From Fundidesulfovibrio terrae (lineage in GTDB: Bacteria; Desulfobacterota; Desulfovibrionia; Desulfovibrionales; Desulfovibrionaceae): DNA of 64,000 bases. Location of the stretch: positions 558,001 through 622,000 of the forward strand of contig NZ_JAKZFS010000002.1 of the NCBI RefSeq assembly GCF_022808915.1, written 5' to 3'. This document shows positions 45,546 to 55,266 of this stretch, in pieces (the stretch's first letter is position 1; each line of letters begins with the position of its first letter). The translations under genes and the position numbers were made by a program. The notes below the pieces were generated by a model. The model was not told the origin of the DNA, made no database searches, and saw only the letters and a program-made list of their open reading frames with translations.

Positions 45546-46469
45546 ATGCTCGAAGTGCGCCTGCTCAAGACCTTCCTGGCCGTGGCCGCCGGATGCTCCT
45601 TCCGCAAGGCCGCCGAGTCCCTGCACCTGGCCCCCTCCACCGTGACGGTCCAGATCAAGGCGCTGGAGGACGAACTGGGCGCGCCGGTTTTCGACCGGGT
45701 GGGGCGTTCGGTGCTTCTGACCGAACTGGGGCAGCGCCTGCTGCACCACGCCCGGCGCATGGTGGACCTGGAGGCCGAGACGCGCGGACTCCTCTCCCGC
45801 TCGGGAGCGGGCGTGGGCGAACTCTCCGTGCGTATCTCCGAGAGCCTGGGCATCCACTGCCTGCCAAGCCTGCTGCCGCGGTTCCGCGAACGCTTCCCCG
45901 AGGTCCGCCTCTCCCTGAGCACGGTCTCGCGCCGGGACCTGGCCCACGACCTGCGCCACGGCGCAACAGACCTGGCCCTGCTGGTGGGGGAGCCCTTCGT
46001 GTCCGCGAGCTTGCGCGTGGAGGTCCTCGGCCGGGAGAAACTGGCGGTGATCGCCCCGCCCGGGTCGCGCTTCGCCGGCCGCGCCAGCGTGTCTCCGTCG
46101 GACCTGGCCGGTTCGGCCCTGTTCCTGACCCGCTACGTCTGGAGCGCCCGCAGGCTCATCGAGGAGGCCCTGCTCGAGGCCCGCGTGGGGCTCGGCGGGC
46201 TGGTGGAATGCTCCAGCGTCGAGATCGTCAAGCGTTGCGTCATGGCCGGGCTCGGGGTGTCGGTGGTCCCGGCCTTCAGCGTGCGTGACGAAGTGGAGCG
46301 GGGCGGGTTGGTGCTCCTGGATTGGGCCGGGGAGCCGCTCACGGCCAAGGTGGTGCTCACGCGCCACGAGGACCGCTGGCTCTCCCCGGCAGCAGGGGCC
46401 TTCATGGAGGCCGCGCGGGAGTTCTTCGCGCCCCTGGCGGTCAGGAACCTGCCCGACGCCTGGGATTGA
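45546..46469 (+). CDS. LysR-family transcriptional regulator
   Basis: A 307-residue LysR regulator. The N-terminal winged helix-turn-helix (LKTFLAVAAGCSFRKAAESL, then LAPSTVTVQIKALEDEL) is followed by the linker helix and a two-lobed effector-binding domain from about residue 90. ATG at 45546 gives the normal family start; the longer upstream frame overlaps the divergent gene and is rejected. It diverges from the CMD-family gene, so that gene is the likely target, in line with the inverted repeats between them. Confidence 0.92.
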   Translation: MLEVRLLKTFLAVAAGCSFRKAAESLHLAPSTVTVQIKALEDELGAPVFDRVGRSVLLTELGQRLLHHARRMVDLEAETRGLLSRSGAGVGELSVRISESLGIHCLPSLLPRFRERFPEVRLSLSTVSRRDLAHDLRHGATDLALLVGEPFVSASLRVEVLGREKLAVIAPPGSRFAGRASVSPSDLAGSALFLTRYVWSARRLIEEALLEARVGLGGLVECSSVEIVKRCVMAGLGVSVVPAFSVRDEVERGGLVLLDWAGEPLTAKVVLTRHEDRWLSPAAGAFMEAAREFFAPLAVRNLPDAWD

Positions 46470-46492
46470 GGCCCCCTTCCGCGAAGCAGCAG

Positions 46493-48238
46493 CTACCGCA
46501 CAGGCCTGAAATCGTAGCCGGAGTGGTAAAGACCGCCCCCTTCGGCGCGCACCACGGCGCCGGTCCCCGTGCCCATGCCGCCGATCACGGCCTCGTCGTC
46601 CGACACGGGGACCAGGGGGAAGACGGCCTTGGCCGTGGGGGCTCCCTCGACTCCCGTGGATACGGTGATGGCCGCCGTCAGCAGGCCGTCCTTCAGGGCC
46701 AGTTCGATGCCCTTGTAGCAGATGCCCTCGCCGGGGGCGTCCGTGGAGTACGCGCCGAGCCTGCGAAGCCATGCCTCCGGCACCGTCCGGTGGGGAATCT
46801 TCTCGAAGGGGAGAGGCATGGGATGGCCGAAGAGGACCAGGGCCTCGCGCCCGTCCACCGTCCGGTATTCGAAGGACAGTTCCGGCATGGCCCGCGTGGC
46901 CAGCCCGAACAGGGCCTCCTGGCGGGGAAGGAACTTCCCGTTGCCCAAAGGCAGAAGGTCCACGGTGCGGTCCCACAGCCACATCTTGAGGTCGCCGCCG
47001 TCCAGCCATACGGAGCCCAGCTGCCCCGCCAGCGTGGCGTAGTTTCCGGCGTATCCGGCCAGTTCCTCCCGGGGTACGTCCGCCGCCTTGGGCGCCTTGG
47101 GCCTGGGCTTGAACGGCGCGCCCTGTCCGGTCTTCGCCTCCATGGCCATGTCCAGGGCCTTGACGGCCAGGGTGGACGCGAAGCGGGAGGCTTCCTCGGA
47201 GTTTGCCAAGATGGCCACCCCGAGCTTCAGGTCGGGCTCAACGGCCAGGAAAGCCTGGAAAGGGATGGCCGTGCCGCCGTGCCAGGCCACGGGGCGTCCG
47301 TCGGCAAGGGTGAGGCCCGAGAGCATCCAACCCAGGCCCTGGCGGTGGCCGAAGTCCAGCGGCAGGCCCTCGAACGGGGCGTGCAGGGCTTCGCGCAGGC
47401 CATCCGGGGGGATCACCCCCGCGCCGTCCGCGAGCACGGCGGATATGAATCGGGAAAGGTCCTCCACGGTGCAGTAGAGCGAGCCCGTGGGCTGGTCGCG
47501 CAGGGTGGGGCTCGGGGCGGGCTTGCCCCCCCGGTAGCCCGTGGAGAAGCGCCGGGCCAGGGGCGCGGTCAGCACGTAGCTGGAGTCGCGCATGCCAAGC
47601 GGCTCGAGGAGTCCCAGGCGCATGGCCTCGGCGAAATCGCGGCCTTCGATGTTCTCGATCATGCGCCCGAGCAGGCTGAAGGCCACGTTGGAGTAGCGCC
47701 ACTCGGTAGCCGGGGGGCTGGCCATGGACTCTCGCGCAAGCGTCGGGATGTACGCGGCGAGGGTCATGGGGTGCTCGGCCCACATGCCGGCCACCACGTC
47801 CGTGGGCAGCCCGGAATGGTGGCTCATGATCATGCGCGGCGTGATGGGGGGCGTGTCCGCGAACCTGTTGCGGATGGAGAATTCAGGCACGTGCGCGCGC
47901 ACGTCGTCGTCCAGCCCCAGGCGCCCGGCCTGGACCAGTTGCAGGACATGCATCGACGTGACCACCTTGGAGATGGACCCGGCGCGGTAGACCGTGTCCG
48001 GACCGGCCGGGACCTTCGCGGCCTCGTCGGCGTAGCCGAATCCCTGCGACCAGACCACCCGCTGGCCGTCCACCACGGCGATGGACAGGCCCTTGACCGA
48101 GTTGAGCGACATTTCCTTGCGGATGTATGTGGGAAGCTGGGTCTTCATGGCGGAGTATGCGTCGGGAGAGGGCGTGGCCGCCGGGCAGAGGGACGCCGTC
48201 AGGAAAACGACGGCCAGGGCGAGGATGACGGTTCGCAT
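46493..48238 (-). CDS. Beta-lactamase-family serine hydrolase (class C-like)
   Basis: A 581-residue secreted serine hydrolase. The signal peptide ends near ALCPA/ATPS. The class C beta-lactamase motifs are SISK (S88 to K91), YSN (Y182-N184) and HGG in AWHGGTA. Residues about 400-580 form an extra C-terminal domain with repeated GYAGNYATL-like strands. It may be a D-alanyl-peptidase or an esterase. It is a single gene. The ATG at 48236-48238 is preceded by GGAGG from dispersed repeat H (about nine bases). Confidence 0.88.
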   Translation of the reverse strand: MRTVILALAVVFLTASLCPAATPSPDAYSAMKTQLPTYIRKEMSLNSVKGLSIAVVDGQRVVWSQGFGYADEAAKVPAGPDTVYRAGSISKVVTSMHVLQLVQAGRLGLDDDVRAHVPEFSIRNRFADTPPITPRMIMSHHSGLPTDVVAGMWAEHPMTLAAYIPTLARESMASPPATEWRYSNVAFSLLGRMIENIEGRDFAEAMRLGLLEPLGMRDSSYVLTAPLARRFSTGYRGGKPAPSPTLRDQPTGSLYCTVEDLSRFISAVLADGAGVIPPDGLREALHAPFEGLPLDFGHRQGLGWMLSGLTLADGRPVAWHGGTAIPFQAFLAVEPDLKLGVAILANSEEASRFASTLAVKALDMAMEAKTGQGAPFKPRPKAPKAADVPREELAGYAGNYATLAGQLGSVWLDGGDLKMWLWDRTVDLLPLGNGKFLPRQEALFGLATRAMPELSFEYRTVDGREALVLFGHPMPLPFEKIPHRTVPEAWLRRLGAYSTDAPGEGICYKGIELALKDGLLTAAITVSTGVEGAPTAKAVFPLVPVSDDEAVIGGMGTGTGAVVRAEGGGLYHSGYDFRPVR

Positions 48239-48246
48239 GGGAAGAA

Positions 48247-48265
48247 GCCTCCGGCGGCCAAAGGG
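48247..48265 (-). repeat. Dispersed hairpin repeat, copy H (half copy)
   Basis: Only the arm GCCTCCGGCGGCC and the first bases of the stem (AAAGGG) are present; the far half is missing. The GGAGG of the arm lies at the ribosome-binding-site distance from the serine hydrolase start. Confidence 0.5.
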
Positions 48266-48410
48266 TTATCTCGGGTCGTCCTGGCCCTCGCCCAGCGCGC
48301 TCTGCACGCCCTCCCTTCGCGCCTGTGGGGCAGCCCGGAGAGGCGCCACGCACTGCGAGAACGGCCCGGGTGCGCGCATCATACACCAATCGGGGGGCGC
48401 GGAAAACAAA

Positions 48411-48438
48411 AACGCCCGGCCGTTGCGCAGCCGGGCGT
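48411..48438 (-). terminator. Terminator after the PDZ lipoprotein gene
   Basis: AACGCCCGGC/GCCGGGCGTT, ten base pairs with an eight-base loop; on the minus strand TTTTTG follows. It lies about 24 bases past the stop. Confidence 0.75.
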
Positions 48439-48461
48439 TTCGTGTCCTGGAGGAGGGGAGG

Positions 48462-49301
48462 CTATTGCCCAGCCGGTGCCGGCGTCAGGGACTTCTTCAG
48501 CTCCTTGTCCAACCTGCGCACGGTGAAACTGAGCGTCTGGTCCATGTTGTTCTTGAGGTAACTGGCCAGGTCGTCGTCGGAAACGAAGGGGCCGTCATTA
48601 TAGCCGACGATGATGTCCCCGGCGATGAATCCGGCGGTTTCGGCGGCTGACCCGTCACGCACGGCCCGGACCAGGACACCTTTTTCGATGTTGAGCTTGA
48701 GCTTGGTCTCGTCAGGGATCTTGCTCGGAAGTATTCCGATCCGGGAGGGCCTCATCCTGGCCCAGAACGAGGCTATGAAATCATGCATCCGTTGTTGGTA
48801 CGGCATCAAGGTCGTCGTCGTATAGTCGGGGGTTTGGACCGTTGTCGTGCTGTTGTACCCGTAGGTAGAATTTCTGCTTCCAATCTGGGTATTGTTTTTG
48901 TTGTAATACGTAGAATTTCCCGTGGCAGATCCAGTCGTATTCAGGGTAAACTGTTGTCCCTGATGGTAGTCCGTAATAGGGATGTAGCCGTTTTCGGTGT
49001 GGGTGTACTGTTTCTGCACCAGCGCCAAGCACGCTTTGACTTGCTTGGCTTGGTTTTCAAGGTAGAACATAGGAGCCTGGTCGATGTTGAAGGCTGAATA
49101 ACCGATCAGCATATAGCCTTTCTTGAACATTTCCGCCTGGAGATCCTGCGTTTTGCCAATTTGTTCAATCTTGGCGGTGTCGCAAAGGTCATAATCCACC
49201 CCGGCCGTACCGTTTTCGACTGGTTTGTAGTGGTACTGGTAGGGGTTGCAGGCGGTAAAAAGAAGGCAGGGCAGCAAAAACAGCCAGGAGAGTTTATTCA
49301 T
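48462..49301 (-). CDS. PDZ-domain lipoprotein
   Basis: A 279-residue lipoprotein. The lipobox is LLFTAC (C18). Residues about 118-165 are rich in Ser, Thr, Asn and Tyr. A PDZ domain with GVLVRAVRDGSAAETAGFIAGDIIV covers about 195-265 (given in parts: VRAVRDGSA, GFIAGDIIVGYN). PDZ domains bind the C-terminal ends of other proteins, so it may scaffold or guide an envelope protease. The gene's upstream half is visibly AT-richer than the rest of the window, a possible sign of recent transfer. The start ATG has AGAAGG upstream. Confidence 0.82.
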   Translation of the reverse strand: MNKLSWLFLLPCLLFTACNPYQYHYKPVENGTAGVDYDLCDTAKIEQIGKTQDLQAEMFKKGYMLIGYSAFNIDQAPMFYLENQAKQVKACLALVQKQYTHTENGYIPITDYHQGQQFTLNTTGSATGNSTYYNKNNTQIGSRNSTYGYNSTTTVQTPDYTTTTLMPYQQRMHDFIASFWARMRPSRIGILPSKIPDETKLKLNIEKGVLVRAVRDGSAAETAGFIAGDIIVGYNDGPFVSDDDLASYLKNNMDQTLSFTVRRLDKELKKSLTPAPAGQ

Positions 49302-49460
49302 TGTCGGGCCTTCTGCGATTTTACAGTTAAAGTTCCGAAATGATTACGCTCTTCTGGTTGTCTTTGTCAATATTTCTTCCGATGCTGGTGGGGGAGGTGG
49401 GCGCGAAGCCGTAGATTCCGGAAAGGGTATATCCAGGCAGGAGGAGGCGGGCAGGCTAAC

Positions 49461-50039
49461 CTAGTCCGGGCGCAGCATCTCCGCAAGCTTTCCGGCGCAC
49501 GTCTCCACGCACTCGTCAAGGCCTGCCGCGTCGGTGGAGACGTGGAAATCGCAGGCTTCCAGGTACAGCGGCTCTCGCTCGGCGTACACGTCGGCCAGGC
49601 TGCGCCCGTCCGGGCGCACGAAGGCCCGTCCCGTGGCGCCCTGCACGCGGTCCAGGAAGGTGTCCAGCTCGATGCGCAAGTGGATGACCGGCCCAAGCGA
49701 CTTGAGCCGCTCCACGCACGCCCTGCTGTACACCACGCTGCCGCCCGTGGAGACAACCGTGCGCTTGACCCCAAGCGTGGACACCACGGCTTCCTCCACG
49801 GCCAGGAAGCCCTTGAGGCCCCGTTCGTCCATGATGGACTGCAAAGGCTGGCCCCAGGTGGCCTCGATGAGCCGGTCGGTGTCCAGGTGCGCCCAGCCCA
49901 GGCGCTCCGCCAGGGCCTTGCCCAGGGTGGACTTGCCCGCCCCGGCGATGCCGATGAGGCTGACGCACTGTTCGTCCGTGATGCGCCCCATGGGGGCGAA
50001 GGACGCGGTGGCTGCGCTGCGTGGTTCCTGGTTCTTCAT
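49461..50039 (-). CDS. Shikimate-kinase-like P-loop kinase with altered substrate site
   Basis: A 192-residue protein of the shikimate kinase fold. The P-loop GIAGAGKST, the DTD motif and the RPDGRSLADVYAEREPLYLE lid region are clear. In place of the shikimate-binding GFR motif the sequence is GFLAVEE, and the GGG motif is STGGS. The shikimate-binding arginine is therefore absent, so the substrate may not be shikimate. ATG at 50037-50039 gives a short extra N-terminus; ATG at 49989-49991 is another option. Without a clear neighbour, the role is open. Confidence 0.75.
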   Translation of the reverse strand: MKNQEPRSAATASFAPMGRITDEQCVSLIGIAGAGKSTLGKALAERLGWAHLDTDRLIEATWGQPLQSIMDERGLKGFLAVEEAVVSTLGVKRTVVSTGGSVVYSRACVERLKSLGPVIHLRIELDTFLDRVQGATGRAFVRPDGRSLADVYAEREPLYLEACDFHVSTDAAGLDECVETCAGKLAEMLRPD

Positions 50040-50228
50040 GTTTCGCCGGATGGGCCGCGCCCGGTGCGGTTGTCGGGTGAGGCCCGCGCGGACATGCCTG
50101 CCCGCACGGGTCCTGAAGTCATGACGCCATAATGGCGGATGTCCCGGCCGAGCGCAACAGGAGGATGCCCCGGCCAGTGCTCGCGCCGACACCCAGGCCG
50201 GTGCTCCGGGCAAACAGCGCCCCGGGCG

Positions 50229-50950
<722 letters not shown>

Positions 50951-50951
<1 letters not shown>

Positions 50952-51718
50952 CAGATGGCCTCGTCTCCCAGGTACGCCTTGATGACGGTGGGGTTGTTGC
51001 GGATGTCCTCGGGGTTGCCTTCGGCGATGGTGGCGCCGAAATCGATGACCTTGATCCACTGGCACAGGCTCATGACCACGGTCATCTGGTGTTCGATCAT
51101 CCAGATGGCCAGGTCGAACTCCTTGTGGATCCAGGCGATGAGCTTGATGAGCTCCACCACGTCGGTGGAGGGCAGGCCCGCCGCGGGCTCGTCCAGCAGC
51201 AGCAGCTTGGGCTTGGTGGACAGGGCGCGCGCGATCTCCACCTTGCGCTGGATGCCGTAGGAGAGGTTGGGCGGGAACTCGTTGGCCAAGTCCTTCATGC
51301 CCATGAACTCCAGGAGTTCCATGGCCGTGTGCTCGATGTCCCGCTCGCGGTCGGCGTAACGGCGCGTGCGCAGGAGCGAGTCCATCAGGGAGTAGCCCAG
51401 GCGGTAGTGCTGGCTGACCCGGATGTTGTCGAGCACGGTCATGTCGTTCCAGAGCCGGATGTTCTGGAAGGTGCGGGCCACGCCCAGGGCGGTCACCTGG
51501 TGGGGCTTCATGCCCTTGGTGTTCACGCCGTTTATGGTGATGGAGCCGGAGCTGGGCTGGTAGAAGCCGCTGACCAGGTTGAACACCGTGGTCTTGCCCG
51601 CTCCGTTGGGGCCGATGAGGGCGTTGAGCTCGCGGCCTTCGAGGCTGACCTCGAAGTCGTTGACCGCGATGAGCCCGCCGAAACGCTGGGTGAGATCTTT
51701 GATTTCGAGCAGGGCCAT
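50951..51718 (-). CDS. livG: Branched-chain amino acid ABC transporter ATP-binding protein LivG
   Basis: A 255-residue ATPase with Walker A GPNGAGKT, signature LSYGIQRKVE (the LivG-type variant of LSGGQ) and Walker B LLLLDEPAAGL. It works with LivF in the transporter motor. It begins two bases past the livM stop. The C-terminus (GNPEDIRNNPTVIKAYLG) matches LivG. Confidence 0.95.
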
Positions 51719-51720
51719 GG

Positions 51721-52737
51721 CTATTTGAACCTGTAGAAGCGCTTGAGTTTGGGGAACACGTCCGAGAGCTCGCGGTTGCCCATGATGCCCTCGGGCCTGA
51801 ACTGCATGAGCAGGATGAGCAGCAGCGGAATGGCCACCCATTTGAGCTGTTCAAGGGGCTTCAGGAACTCCAGCATGATGGCGAACACGATGGCCGAGAG
51901 CACCGAGCCGGTCAGCGACCCCATGCCGCCAAGGTACACCATTACCAGGCATTCCGTGGAGCGCAGGATGGTGAACGAGGCCGGGTTCACGAAGCTGATC
52001 TGGTAGGCGTACAGCCCGCCCGCCAGGCCCGCTAGGCCCGAGGAGAGCATGAAGGCGATGAGCTTCATCTTGTTGGTGTTCACGCTCATGATCTCGGCGG
52101 CGACTTCGTCCTGGTGGATGGCCATGACGCCCTTGCCGTAAGTGGAGTACACGAAGCGCCGCAACAACCAGACGGCGAACACGACGCCCAGGAATATCCA
52201 GAAGAGCATCCAGGGGATGCCCGCCACGGCGTCCATGCCCTGCACGATCTTGCCCATGCCCGAGAACCCGCGCGGGCCGCCCACGGCCTCCACGTTCTCG
52301 ATGGCGCTCTTGATGATGTAGGCGGCCGCCAGGGTGATGACCGCCAGGTAGTCGCCGCGAGTCTTGAACGAGGGGATGGCCACCACCAGGCCGGCAATGG
52401 CCGCCGCCGCGAAACCCACGGCCAGGATGAGCGGGAAGGCCCAGGGGGCCAGGCTCACGGGCAGCCAGGGCTGGCCGAACACCTTGTCGGGCACGAAGAG
52501 GAACACGCCCGCGATGGACGAGGCGTAGGCTCCCACGGCCATGAATCCCGCGTGGCCGCAGGAGAACTCGCCCATGTAGCCGTTGACCAGGTTCAGGCTG
52601 GCGGACAGGATGATGAAGATGCCCATGGTGCACAGGAAGGAAACCCCGTACTGGCCGAGCAGTCCGACCTGGGTCATGCCAACCATGAGAAGGAGCAGGG
52701 CGCAAAGCGCCGTAGGTACGGTAATGCGGTTTCCCAT
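51721..52737 (-). CDS. livM: Branched-chain amino acid ABC transporter permease LivM
   Basis: A 338-residue inner-membrane permease with about nine hydrophobic segments. SLNLVNGYMGEFSCGHAGFM is the family's N-terminal signature (pieces: NLVNGYMGEF, GHAGFM), and VYLGGMGSLTGSV is the conserved EAA-like coupling loop region. It pairs with LivH. It starts two bases after the livH stop, so translation is coupled. Confidence 0.94.
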   Translation of the reverse strand: MGNRITVPTALCALLLLMVGMTQVGLLGQYGVSFLCTMGIFIILSASLNLVNGYMGEFSCGHAGFMAVGAYASSIAGVFLFVPDKVFGQPWLPVSLAPWAFPLILAVGFAAAAIAGLVVAIPSFKTRGDYLAVITLAAAYIIKSAIENVEAVGGPRGFSGMGKIVQGMDAVAGIPWMLFWIFLGVVFAVWLLRRFVYSTYGKGVMAIHQDEVAAEIMSVNTNKMKLIAFMLSSGLAGLAGGLYAYQISFVNPASFTILRSTECLVMVYLGGMGSLTGSVLSAIVFAIMLEFLKPLEQLKWVAIPLLLILLMQFRPEGIMGNRELSDVFPKLKRFYRFK

Positions 52738-52739
52738 GG

Positions 52740-53864
52740 CTATATCTTCGTGGTTTTGGGTTTGCCGAAGAGCCCGGTGGGCTTCCAGGTGAGGATGCCC
52801 AGCAGGATCGTGAAGCTGATCAGGTCGCGCAGTTCGGAGCTGAACACCGCCGCCACGATGACCTCCAGGAAGGCCAGCAGGAAGCCGCCGACGAAGGCCC
52901 CCCGGATGTCGCCGATGCCGCCCACCACCGCGGCCACGAAGGCTTTCCAGCCCACCAGCGCGCCCATGAAGGGGTCCAGCACCGGGAAGTTCATGGCGTA
53001 GAGGAGGCCCGCCAGCCCGGCCATGGAGGAGCCCAGGAAGAAGGTGAACACGATGACCGCGTCCAGCGGGATGCCCATGAGCGGCACCGCGAACTTGTCG
53101 TAGGACACGGCCCGCATGGCCATGCCCAGCTTGGTGCGGGTGACGATCCACTGCAGCAGGGAAAACACCAGGAAGCTCGCTAGGATGGCCGAGAGCTTGG
53201 TGATGGAAATCTTGGCTTCGCCCACGTCAAAGATGACGCGCGGCAGAAGCGTAGGGAAGGACAGCCTGTTGGCGCCCAGGAGCGAGAGGTTGCCGTACTC
53301 AAGGATGATGCCCATCATGAGCGCGGTGATGACCACGTAGAGGCGGTTGGCACCCTTGAGGCGCAGCGGCTTGTAGGCCACGCGCTCGATGAACACGCCC
53401 ACCACCGAGGTCAGCACCATGGTCAGGGGCAGGGTGGCCGCGAACACCATGAGCTTGTCGGCTCCGGTATCGAGCTTGATGTCCTGTCCCCAGACGTAGA
53501 CGATGGCGGTGAAGGCGATGAAGATGCCCGCCAGGGTGGCCGGGTAGCTGTAACTCTTCTGGCCCGCCGCCTGCGGCTTCTTCTTGATGGCGAAGGAGAG
53601 CGCGGCGGTCAGGATCAGCGCGAAGAACCCCGCGAAGACCAGCTTCACCGAGATGGGCGAGGCCGGGGGGATCAGCGCATGCTGGCCCATGAAGAATGTG
53701 GCGGCGAAGAAGGCGATGTAGGCCCCCACCATGAAGATGTCGCCGTGGGCGAAGTTGATGAGCAGCAGCACGCCGTAGACCAGGCAGTAGCCCAGGGCGA
53801 TGAGGGAATAGTAGCTTCCCAGCTGCAAGGCGTTGAGCGCCTGTTGGATGACGGTGTCGAGCAT
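52740..53864 (-). CDS. livH: Branched-chain amino acid ABC transporter permease LivH
   Basis: A 374-residue permease with the typical start (GSYYSLIALGYCLVYG, then NFAHGDIFMVGAY), GSSMAGLAGLL and VGGIGDIRGAFVGG. Compared with E. coli LivH (about 308) it is longer by roughly 60 residues, mostly a hydrophilic-hydrophobic insert around residues 65-120 (FAIKKKPQAAGQKSY, then VWGQDIKLDTGADKL). Insert function is unknown. It follows livK after a 99-base gap with a hairpin. Confidence 0.93.
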   Translation of the reverse strand: MLDTVIQQALNALQLGSYYSLIALGYCLVYGVLLLINFAHGDIFMVGAYIAFFAATFFMGQHALIPPASPISVKLVFAGFFALILTAALSFAIKKKPQAAGQKSYSYPATLAGIFIAFTAIVYVWGQDIKLDTGADKLMVFAATLPLTMVLTSVVGVFIERVAYKPLRLKGANRLYVVITALMMGIILEYGNLSLLGANRLSFPTLLPRVIFDVGEAKISITKLSAILASFLVFSLLQWIVTRTKLGMAMRAVSYDKFAVPLMGIPLDAVIVFTFFLGSSMAGLAGLLYAMNFPVLDPFMGALVGWKAFVAAVVGGIGDIRGAFVGGFLLAFLEVIVAAVFSSELRDLISFTILLGILTWKPTGLFGKPKTTKI

Positions 53865-53919
53865 GACCTGTCCCGAGGCTTGTTAATTGAAGACCACAAG
53901 AAGTCCGGAACGAAGAGAC

Positions 53920-53948
53920 GGGCGCGGAAGGTGTGCCCTTCCGCGCCC
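53920..53948 (-). promoter_or_regulatory. Intercistronic hairpin between livK and livH
   Basis: GGGCGCGGAAGG (53920-53931) pairs with CCTTCCGCGCCC (53937-53948), twelve base pairs with a five-base loop (TGTGC), and no T-tract follows on the minus strand. Such hairpins often let the binding-protein mRNA outlast the permease part. This use is inferred. Confidence 0.6.
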
Positions 53949-53963
53949 TTGGAACCTTGTCGC

Positions 53964-55127
53964 CTACGGGCAGACGGATTCGTGGAAAGCGAACTCGCCC
54001 TTGTCGGTGATCTTGACGATCACGGCGCACTTGACGGGGTCGCCGGTCTTGCCGTCGTAGCTCATCTTGCCGGTGATGCCGTCGAAGTCGCGCATGGTGG
54101 CCATGGCGTCGCGCAGGGCGGTGCGGTCCTTGGCCAGGTCGCCGGAGATGGCGCCCATCTTCTTGATGGCGGCCAGAACCATGCCGGTGGCGTCCCAGGT
54201 AAGCGCCCCAACGTCGTCGGGGATCTGCTTGAACTTGGCGTTGAAGGCGTCGATGAACTCCTTGGTGGCACCCTTGGCGCCGGCGGCGGCGTAGTGGGTC
54301 ACGAAGTACTGGCCTTTGCAGTCGTCGCCGCACAGGGCCATGAGCTCGGCGGAGCCCCAGGAGTCGGAGCCCAGGATGGGGCCCTTGTAACCCAGCTCAC
54401 GAGCCTGCTTCACGATCAGCGGGACCTCGTTGTAGTACTGGGGGGTGAACAGGACGTCGGGCTTGGCCTTGAGGATCTTGGTCAGCTGAGCGGAGAAGTC
54501 CACGTCCTTGGTGGTGAAGGTCTCGAAGGCCACCACGGAGCCGGCGCCGTGCAGCTTCTCGAAGTCCTTCTTGAAGAACTCGGCCAGGCCCTTGGGGTAG
54601 TCGGAGGCCACGTCGTACAGCACAGCGGCGGTCTTGGCCTTGAGCTGCTCGGTGGCGAACTTGGCGGCCACGGGTCCCTGGAAGTCGTCCAGGAAGCAGG
54701 CGCGGAACACGTAGGGGCGGTCCTGAGTGGTCTTGGGGTTGGTGGACCAGGCGGACATCATGACGGTCTTGTTGTTGTTGGCGATCTCGCCGGCGGGGAT
54801 GGCGCGGCCGGAGCCCTGGGGGCCGACCATGGCCAGCACCTTCTCGCCCTCGATGAGCTTGAGCGCCGCGTTGACCGCGGATTCAGGCTTGGCCTCGTTG
54901 TCGACGTACACGAAGTCCAGCATGTACTTTTTGCCGCCCACTTCCAGGCCGCCAGCGCCGTTGATCTTTTCCTTCAGCATCTCGGCGGCGTCCTTGCTCA
55001 TCTCGCCGACCTTGGGGATGTCGCCGGTCAGCGGGATGTTGAAGCCGATTTTGATGGTGTCGGCGCTAAAGGCGGCCGCCGGAAAGGCGAAGGCCGCGAC
55101 AAGCAAGGCAACGAGGAGTTTTTTCAT
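53964..55127 (-). CDS. livK: Branched-chain amino acid ABC transporter substrate-binding protein
   Basis: A 387-residue type I periplasmic binding protein. Residues 1-21 are a signal peptide (AAAFSA cleavage region). IKIGFNIPLTGDIPKVGEMS opens the first lobe (pieces: IKIGFNIPLTGD, KVGEMS), and WSTNPKTTQDRPYVFR plus WDATGMVLAAIKKM belong to the ligand cleft. It catches leucine, isoleucine, valine or related amino acids for the LivHMGF permease downstream. The start ATG has GGAG upstream. Three palindromes lie further upstream. Confidence 0.94.
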   Translation of the reverse strand: MKKLLVALLVAAFAFPAAAFSADTIKIGFNIPLTGDIPKVGEMSKDAAEMLKEKINGAGGLEVGGKKYMLDFVYVDNEAKPESAVNAALKLIEGEKVLAMVGPQGSGRAIPAGEIANNNKTVMMSAWSTNPKTTQDRPYVFRACFLDDFQGPVAAKFATEQLKAKTAAVLYDVASDYPKGLAEFFKKDFEKLHGAGSVVAFETFTTKDVDFSAQLTKILKAKPDVLFTPQYYNEVPLIVKQARELGYKGPILGSDSWGSAELMALCGDDCKGQYFVTHYAAAGAKGATKEFIDAFNAKFKQIPDDVGALTWDATGMVLAAIKKMGAISGDLAKDRTALRDAMATMRDFDGITGKMSYDGKTGDPVKCAVIVKITDKGEFAFHESVCP

Positions 55128-55266
55128 TGACCGCTCCAGTGGTTAGGGTTGGCGTGACGGCCCATGCCGGGCATCTCCCCAAAACACAAAGCCACGCGTC
55201 GCGTAGCGGCTTTGAAATAGCGCAATCGGCAACGAAAAAAAAGTACAAAATTGCAAAAAAGACTGC
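55128..55266. other. livK leader region
   Basis: The part of the divergent region before the palindromes. It contains an AT-rich block around 55228-55262 that probably holds the livK promoter, and an AAAGCC/GGCTTT paired segment in the presumed leader. No coding frame is supported here or between the palindromes and the gmhA start. Confidence 0.35.
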
